From Elusimicrobiota bacterium (GTDB lineage Bacteria > Elusimicrobiota > Elusimicrobia > UBA1565 > UBA9628), in NCBI GenBank assembly GCA_016194705.1, contig JACQAZ010000025.1, positions 1-34,797 on the forward strand: a stretch of 34,797 nucleotides of DNA, written 5' to 3'. Below, piece after piece: positions 34,494 to 34,797 of this stretch. How positions within the stretch are numbered: the first letter of the stretch is position 1; each line of letters starts with the position of its first letter. Below the pieces are notes generated by a model. The model was not told the origin of the DNA. It saw nothing but the letters and a program-made list of their open reading frames with translations, and did not search any database. The translations under genes were made by a program, and so were the position numbers.

Positions 34494-34797
34494 ATGGGGA
34501 GACACGACGGCCTGAGGCTTTTCGTCTCGGCGGCCTCGCTCGCCGTCGGCATCGTGTCCCCGATGCCGAGCCGCGCGATTGATTGGTGCAAGTCTCATCC
34601 CAACGACCCAAGCTGCAATTCGCCAAACACCGTGTGCGTCAATAATCCCGCAATTTGCCAAAGGGTGAACGACGGCGGCGTCAACCACGGCGTCGGTGGG
34701 AGCGGCGTCGGCGGCCCGGGACCCGCTCCGGCCGGCGGAGGCACGGCCGCTCCGGGTGGAGGCTCCAACCCCACGGTCGGTGGGGACGGCGGGGGAC
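34494..34797 (+). CDS. Secreted Cys/Gly-rich protein, partial at the window edge
   Basis: The frame is open to the end of the window (about 101 codons seen). A signal peptide (RLFVSAASLAVGIVSPMPSRA) leads to a short segment with four cysteines (DWCKSHPNDPSCN...VCVNNPAICQ), then a Gly/Pro/Ala-rich linker. I do not recognise a family. The layout (signal, small Cys segment, Gly-rich linker) and the promoter resemble those of the receptor-like kinase at 16871-19570, so this could be the start of another TPR-kinase. That is a guess that the next few kilobases would settle. The ATG at 34494 is the first codon after the promoter and begins the signal peptide. Confidence 0.6.
   Translation, partial: MGRHDGLRLFVSAASLAVGIVSPMPSRAIDWCKSHPNDPSCNSPNTVCVNNPAICQRVNDGGVNHGVGGSGVGGPGPAPAGGGTAAPGGGSNPTVGGDGGG

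Overview
The window is 34.8 kb of GC-rich bacterial chromosome with dense coding and few clear terminators. The gene set is Gram-negative-like: SurA/PpiC-type periplasmic foldases, lipoproteins, a class A PBP and SppA. The TPR/kinase proteins, the FixCX pair and the AidB-like dehydrogenase would fit an uncultivated lineage such as Elusimicrobiota, but that placement is an impression from protein style and no marker gene settles it.

Layout. 1-2280: a truncated-looking membrane protein and an IS110/IS1111-type insertion sequence whose recombinase is split by one in-frame TAA. 2300-5100 (minus): a secreted protein, then a receiver-only response regulator, fixC and fixX, without fixAB. 5120-9640: a repeat-containing secreted protein, a 50-aa zinc-ribbon protein, a TPR-membrane pseudokinase, and plus-strand tilS followed by a bacterial eRF1-like (baeRF) gene. 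9645-16453 (minus): two membrane diguanylate cyclases, sppA, a Yip1-like protein and an NAD(P)HX epimerase, then a RelBE-like toxin-antitoxin pair running into a cyclophilin lipoprotein and an MBL hydrolase. 16461-16816: tmRNA (ssrA), its 3' end 7 nt from the start codon of the first cyclase gene. 16871-22205: two tandem receptor-like Ser/Thr kinases with a secreted TPR region, a membrane helix and a C-terminal kinase. 22381-22626: a small secreted protein. 22675-29578 (minus): hemC-mfd-ppiC-surA-like-pdxA, a compact probable operon. 29634-34385: alanine racemase (plus), then a class A PBP and an AidB-like acyl-CoA dehydrogenase (minus). 34494 to the end: the start of a secreted Cys/Gly-rich protein.

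Three threads stand out. First, three proteins share an inverted receptor-like layout (signal peptide, TPRs, membrane helix, cytoplasmic kinase); one has lost every key catalytic residue, which suggests a catalytic/pseudokinase signalling family. Second, promoters are very regular (TTGACA, 17 nt, TAnACT, often with an extended TGn) and several have their -10 box exactly 6 nt before the start codon, so those mRNAs should be leaderless; the IS recombinase and the operon genes instead have Shine-Dalgarno sequences. Third, tmRNA abuts a cyclase gene, so tmRNA 3' maturation would create that gene's mRNA 5' end.

All functions are read from motifs and order alone. No homology search or structure prediction was run.
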